The notes beneath the pieces were generated by a model. That model was not told the DNA's origin and did no database searches. It saw only the letters and a program-made list of their open reading frames with translations. From Marinobacter fonticola (GTDB lineage: Bacteria > Pseudomonadota > Gammaproteobacteria > Pseudomonadales > Oleiphilaceae), in assembly GCF_008122265.1 (NCBI RefSeq), contig NZ_CP043042.1:4030001-4094000 (forward strand): a stretch of 64,000 bases of DNA, read 5' to 3'. Below, in pieces: positions 60,250 through 64,000 of this stretch. Every line of letters begins with the position of its first letter. Within the stretch, counting starts at the first letter, position 1. The position numbers were made by a program, and so were the translations under genes.

Positions 60250-60723
60250 TTATTCGCCCAGGTATGAGCGATACATCCAAACGGTCTTTTCCTGCTGGGA
60301 AATGTAGTCGCTCATCAACGCAACGGTACCCTCGTCGTCCGATTCGCCTGCGGTGTTGAGGATATCGCGCTGTTTACGGATCAGCTTGGCAAAGCTTTCA
60401 ACAATATGACCCACCGCAGTCTTGCCATCGCTGACGTCCTTGCGCTCTTCCACGTCGGAACGCTCAATGTAGGTGCTGTAGGCATGTGCCGGACGATGCC
60501 CCAGCGTCAGGATGCGCTCGGCCACTTCATCGATCTTGAGCAGCAGGTCATCGTACAACTCTTCGAACTTGGCGTGCAGCTCGAAAAAGTTGTCACCTTT
60601 AATATTCCAGTGGTAGCCGCGAACGTTCATGTAGAAGATCTGATAGTTAGATAACAGTCCGTTCAGGTCATCGGCGAGCTGTTCCGTCTTGCTGGTATCA
60701 AGACCAATCAGATTGGTGCTCAT
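60250..60723 (-). CDS. dps: Dps-family ferritin-like DNA-protection protein
   Basis: 157 residues with AAGGAG before the ATG. The Dps ferroxidase residues are present: His in RGYHWNIKG, His and acidic residues in FFELHAKFEELYDDLLLKIDEVAER. It forms a 12-mer that oxidises Fe2+ with peroxide and can bind DNA. It lacks a Lys-rich N-terminal tail (MSTNLIGLD start), so DNA binding may be weak. No OxyR site could be defined by eye. Confidence 0.93.
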   Translation of the reverse strand: MSTNLIGLDTSKTEQLADDLNGLLSNYQIFYMNVRGYHWNIKGDNFFELHAKFEELYDDLLLKIDEVAERILTLGHRPAHAYSTYIERSDVEERKDVSDGKTAVGHIVESFAKLIRKQRDILNTAGESDDEGTVALMSDYISQQEKTVWMYRSYLGE

Positions 60724-60993
60724 GAATAACTCCTTTTTGACGATTGTGAGTCGAGCTTAATACATCGCAGCCCGATGAAAAGTTCATTGCCGTTATACTT
60801 TCAATAGTGGCGTGCTATGAATTTTCAACTTAGGTGACTGAAATTTCACATCTCATTTGCGGAGAAGGTCGCAATGCAAAAGCGCCATTTTCAATAGCTA
60901 ACCGCTATGCAAAATCGAAAAACAATTCATTTATCACTGATTCTCAATTACGCTTCAATGGATAGCATCAGGTTTTTAGTCGCGGAGTTGATC

Positions 60994-61266
60994 ATGAGTG
61001 CATTGAAGCTATTTATCCACAGCCACGGCGCAGCGGGCGACCATTCTCTGATGAAAACGATCACCTTCGCCTGCACCCACTTTGCCGTCGCCTTCACGGT
61101 CGCTTATCTGCTGACAGGTGACATCATTATTGGCAGTCTGATCGCTATGGTGGAACCCGCCATTAACACGGTGGCTTACTTCTTCCACGAAAAGTTCTGG
61201 AATCGGCGCACCCACCGGGGCAAGCAGCAAAGCCTGTCTATCAATCGAACGCCAACGGCAGCCTAG
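60994..61266 (+). CDS. DUF2061 membrane protein
   Basis: 90 residues from the ATG at 60994 (GCGGAG upstream); in-frame upstream codons lack a ribosome site. DUF2061 pattern: SLMKTITFACTHFAVAFTVAYLLTG, then IIGSLIAMVEPAINTVAYFFHEKFWNR, two inner-membrane helices with a conserved HEKFWNR end. Role unknown. Followed by a terminator. Confidence 0.9.
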   Translation: MSALKLFIHSHGAAGDHSLMKTITFACTHFAVAFTVAYLLTGDIIIGSLIAMVEPAINTVAYFFHEKFWNRRTHRGKQQSLSINRTPTAA

Positions 61267-61294
61267 AGTTTCTCTCTTCAAGCGTCCCTCCTTC

Positions 61295-61322
61295 CTGCCC
61301 CGCCCTGCTCGGGGCTTTTTTG
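61295..61322 (+). terminator. Terminator after DUF2061 gene
   Basis: Stem GCCCCG/CGGGGC (61297-61302 with 61310-61315) with a 7-nt loop and six or more T, 30 bases after the stop codon. Confidence 0.85.
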
Positions 61323-61410
61323 ACTAAACGACACGCGATACCCGCTTAATCTGGCAACATCTCTGGATTAACGTCCTAATTCGCGCCAGGTTTATTGACT
61401 CCGAGCACCA

Positions 61411-61440
61411 ATTAAAATAATAATCGTTCGCATTCGCATT
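61411..61440 (+). promoter_or_regulatory. Probable Fur-binding site upstream of the TonB receptor
   Basis: The AT-rich stretch contains AATAATAATCGTTCGCATT, close to the Fur consensus built of GATAAT hexamers, 20-50 bases before the receptor start. An iron-repressed promoter would suit a heme receptor. The match is good but not perfect. Confidence 0.6.
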
Positions 61441-61459
61441 TGTGTCGACGGAGTCATTC

Positions 61460-63508
61460 ATGACGTTCCCAGAAAACTGCGCTCGCCCTTCGGTCGCGAG
61501 CGGCACCTTGCTGTGTACCTTACTCGCCGGCACGCCACTCCTTGCAGCGGAAACTTCGGCGTTGCCGCTCCTAACCCATAACCTCTACCTGGATGAGTTG
61601 GTGATCACCGGTACGCGAACACCCCGCAAGGTGAGCGATACGCCGGTGCGCACCGAGGTGGTCTCCGGCGAAGACATCCGCAACACCCACGCCCACACCG
61701 TGAAAGAAGCCCTCGAGTACGCGCCCGGCGTTCTGTTGCGTGAAATCCATGGCAAAGCGGGCTACGAAGTCTGGATGCAGGGCCTCAACGCCGACCGTGT
61801 GCGGGTGTTGATCGATGGCCTGCCCATGACCGCCACCACCGGCTCATCCGTGGACGTCAGCCAACTCGACACCCTGGATATCGAACGCATCGAGATCGTG
61901 AAAGGGGCTGTGTCGGCTCAGTACGGCAGCTCGGCAATGGGCGGTGTAGTGAATATCGTCACCCGGCCGATCGATGCCGGTGTGTCCGCTCGGGCCACCG
62001 TGGATGGCGGTACTTACGGCGACCAGAACCCCAGTGGCGAGGCTCTGGATTTCGCTCGCCGCAACGGTCAGGCCAACCTCGACCTGGGTGGCGAGCATGT
62101 GCGTTACCGGCTGTCTGCAACACGGCAGGAAACCGACGGTATCGATCCCGAGCCGGAGACCTGGGCGCGCCCGGGCGATGCGATAGAACGCGCCCACGTG
62201 ACCAACAGGCTGGAATGGCTACCGAGCGACGGGCACCGGATCTATGGCCAGGTGAACTATTTCCGCGAAGACGGCGTCTCCCGCTATTCGCTGGTCAATC
62301 CGGGTCGCGCTCCGGCGAAAGCGGGCAAAGACGAACTCGCCGAACGCTGGCGCGGCGCCTTGGTCGGCCAACATGTCCCCACAAGCGGTCCCCAGTGGCA
62401 CTGGAGCCTGCTGCACGAGAATCTCGAAAACAACACCCGCAAGTACACCGCCGCGAGAAGCTTCGACAACCGGGACGCCACCCATACGCTCTCGCAGGCC
62501 TCCGGCTGGACCCAATTCGAACCGCTCGAAGACCACCAGTTGCAGTTGGGCACGGATCTTCGCCATACCCGTCTTGAACAATACAAGGACCGTGTTTCGG
62601 AGTTGTCCGGGGAGGAAGACGCTTCCCAGAACAGTAAGGAGCTGTGGCTGCAGGATACCTGGTTTGCCAGCCCGCACTGGGAATGGGTAGGCGGCGTGCG
62701 GTTCCAGCACGATTCCGACTTCGGCGACCACTTCGCACCCAAGGTCAATGCCCGCTACGACCTCTTCAGCGGCGACGCCGTCAATATATACCTGCGTGGC
62801 GGCTGGGGAGCGGGCTATCGGGTGCCTAACCTGAAGGAACGTCACTATTTGTTCGATCACAGCCAGCTCGGCTATATCGTCAATGGCAACCCGGACCTTG
62901 AGCCGGAAGAGTCTGACAGCTATCAGCTCGGTTGGGGTCTGACGTATCGGAATACCGCCTGGTTCGAGGTTAACGCTTTCCTCAACAACATCGACCGGTT
63001 GATCCAAACCGACGTGGACGAAGACGCCACCGCCGCGCGTGAAGACAACATTCAGGTCTTCCGTTACACCAACGTCGACCGTGCCCGCACCCAGGGTTTC
63101 GAGGTCACCGCCGGCTGGCAGTTCCGCCCGGGCTGGAAGCTCTCCGCCGGTTACACCTATCTCGACGCCGAGGACCGGGATACGGGGCAGCCACTCACCC
63201 GCCGCCCCGAGCATCAAGGCACGCTGTCCCTGGATGGCCTGACGCCGGTACCGGGCATGGCCTGGCTAGCGCGATTGCGTAGCCAGAGCGACGAGGTCGT
63301 CGACGCTAACAGCGGCCACGAATCTTCCGGCTTCACCACGATCGATCTCAAGCTTAACCAGGATCTGGGCGACAACCTGCGCCTGTTTACCGGGGTGAAC
63401 AACCTTACCGATGCCCAACGCAACTTCAATGACGCCAACGACTTCGGCCCGGTCTCCGGACGTTATATCTACGCCGGCGTGACCCTGGGCTTCGGCAACC
63501 CCCTGTAA
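61460..63508 (+). CDS. TonB-dependent receptor, heme-type (HmuR-like)
   Basis: 682 residues from the ATG at 61460 (GGAG 7 bases upstream). The signal peptide ends near LLAAE. TonB-box-like LDELVITGTR is followed by a plug domain (RVRVLIDGLPM, IERIEIVKGAVSAQYGSSAMGGVVNIVT) and a 22-strand barrel ending ...LGFGNPL. The region YRVPNLKERHYLFDH...NPDLEPEESDSY carries the FRAP/NPNL-type motifs with His residues between them, which characterise heme and hemoglobin receptors. A Fur-like site precedes it and a HmuY-like lipoprotein gene follows. Confidence 0.88.
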   Translation: MTFPENCARPSVASGTLLCTLLAGTPLLAAETSALPLLTHNLYLDELVITGTRTPRKVSDTPVRTEVVSGEDIRNTHAHTVKEALEYAPGVLLREIHGKAGYEVWMQGLNADRVRVLIDGLPMTATTGSSVDVSQLDTLDIERIEIVKGAVSAQYGSSAMGGVVNIVTRPIDAGVSARATVDGGTYGDQNPSGEALDFARRNGQANLDLGGEHVRYRLSATRQETDGIDPEPETWARPGDAIERAHVTNRLEWLPSDGHRIYGQVNYFREDGVSRYSLVNPGRAPAKAGKDELAERWRGALVGQHVPTSGPQWHWSLLHENLENNTRKYTAARSFDNRDATHTLSQASGWTQFEPLEDHQLQLGTDLRHTRLEQYKDRVSELSGEEDASQNSKELWLQDTWFASPHWEWVGGVRFQHDSDFGDHFAPKVNARYDLFSGDAVNIYLRGGWGAGYRVPNLKERHYLFDHSQLGYIVNGNPDLEPEESDSYQLGWGLTYRNTAWFEVNAFLNNIDRLIQTDVDEDATAAREDNIQVFRYTNVDRARTQGFEVTAGWQFRPGWKLSAGYTYLDAEDRDTGQPLTRRPEHQGTLSLDGLTPVPGMAWLARLRSQSDEVVDANSGHESSGFTTIDLKLNQDLGDNLRLFTGVNNLTDAQRNFNDANDFGPVSGRYIYAGVTLGFGNPL

Positions 63509-63572
63509 CGCAACACATTAGCCAAAAACGACGCGCTTTTATAAACAACGCTCACTCAGAAGGAAAGACGCT

Positions 63573-64000
63573 ATGATTCAGGCACGTTCCATCCTCTCCC
63601 TGGCGGTTGCCGCTATCCTCCTTGCTGGCTGCGGAGGCGGCAGCAGCAATGACATCGGCGACGACAGCGGAGAGTCCGATCAAGGTGAGTCCAGTACCGT
63701 CGACGACCAGCAGGCCGGCGTCGCCACCAAACAGCTCGATGCCAGCGATTCAGCCACGCCCGTATTTTTGAACCTGGAAACCGGCCAAACGGTGGAGCTG
63801 ACCGCTGAAGAAGCCGCCACGTCGACCGCCTGGCACCTGGCGTTTCGGCGCAACAACATCCAGCTCAATAGCGGCGCTTCCGGTCCCGGCAATGTGGTCG
63901 GCGCCATCGGCGCCGGTCAGGCCGATTTCTACGACAGCAACGGCGAACCCAGTGCCAGCGTCTTCCTTAATGCGACCGCGGACAGCGAGCTCGAACACCT
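63573..64000 (+). CDS. HmuY-family lipoprotein (heme-binding), cut by window edge
   Basis: The first 142 residues are present; AAGGAAAG precedes the ATG. Signal ends in the lipobox LLAGC, then a Gly/Ser/Asp linker (~25-50). The mature domain begins FLNLETGQTVELT, then WHLAFRRNNIQLNSGASGPGNVVGAI, the HmuY signature opening. HmuY proteins capture heme at the cell surface and hand it to the paired TonB receptor. The C-terminal half lies outside the window. Confidence 0.85.
   Translation, partial: MIQARSILSLAVAAILLAGCGGGSSNDIGDDSGESDQGESSTVDDQQAGVATKQLDASDSATPVFLNLETGQTVELTAEEAATSTAWHLAFRRNNIQLNSGASGPGNVVGAIGAGQADFYDSNGEPSASVFLNATADSELEH

Noticed and set aside
1..64000. CRISPR arrays, tRNA or rRNA genes, prophage
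   Set aside because: No regularly spaced direct repeats of CRISPR type, no tRNA-like cloverleaf near T-loop motifs and no phage structural genes were found by reading the sequence.

Overview
The window is GC-rich chromosomal DNA from a free-living, probably marine or halotolerant gammaproteobacterium. Gene content resembles Marinobacter and its relatives: a 531-residue isocitrate lyase of the Pseudomonas/Marinobacter type, a PA0069-type radical SAM protein, AstA beside a DUF1338 protein, a GltS symporter, an O-antigen ABC exporter and a HmuY-type heme system. This genus-level placement is an inference; no rRNA or tRNA gene is present to fix it. Genes are densely packed and nearly all look intact. 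Only purD (left edge) and the HmuY-like gene (right edge) are cut.

Layout. 1-6.3 kb: purD end, a lipoprotein hydrolase, a CPA2 antiporter, a CadR/PbrR-type MerR regulator with three phased 21-bp repeats in front of it, YbaK and a CASTOR/POLLUX-like channel. 6.8-12.2 kb: the most unusual region. It holds an enhancer-binding-protein-like regulator with a broken Walker B motif, and an outer-membrane barrel with an N-terminal coiled coil that overlaps the regulator's stop codon. A convergent four-gene operon follows, encoding a Ser-Asp-Asn repeat protein, a small secreted protein with a related C-terminal module, a periplasmic C39 peptidase and a protein with an RGG-type double-glycine motif. The operon has a good sigma-54-type promoter and an upstream palindrome. 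I read this as a divergent Fap-like functional amyloid or matrix-fibre secretion system. 12.3-15.5 kb: isocitrate lyase and a radical SAM protein. 15.6-22.6 kb: an envelope-modification cluster (LtaS-like sulfatase, GtrA flippase, polyprenyl-phosphate glycosyltransferase, ArnT-like transferase) ending in an OmpR/EnvZ-type two-component system.

23-32 kb: a complete dipeptide ABC importer followed by a LysR regulator, an Xaa-Pro peptidase and threonine aldolase, a coherent peptide and amino-acid use module. 32-36.3 kb: an amino-acid-binding-like protein, an Lrp regulator divergent from AstA-DUF1338, and a Mut7-C protein. 36.3-46.5 kb: desaturase, class A beta-lactamase, GltS, a PQQ-type sugar dehydrogenase, an AaeXAB-like efflux operon and two small proteins.

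46.7-54.6 kb: surface polysaccharide genes (Wzm/Wzt exporter with a carbohydrate-binding-type C-terminal extension, then four glycosyltransferases in two converging groups). 55.1-57.2 kb: AT-richer accessory genes (PaaI, YciI, DinB) and an FMN reductase. 57.4-57.6 kb: a 189-bp MITE-like element with perfect 31-bp inverted ends. One similar end sits alone at 9.3 kb, exactly at the junction of the two convergent units of the fibre cluster. 57.6-64 kb: a Cfa-type lipid methyltransferase paired with a flavin oxidoreductase, Dps, a DUF2061 protein, and a TonB receptor plus HmuY-like lipoprotein behind a probable Fur site.
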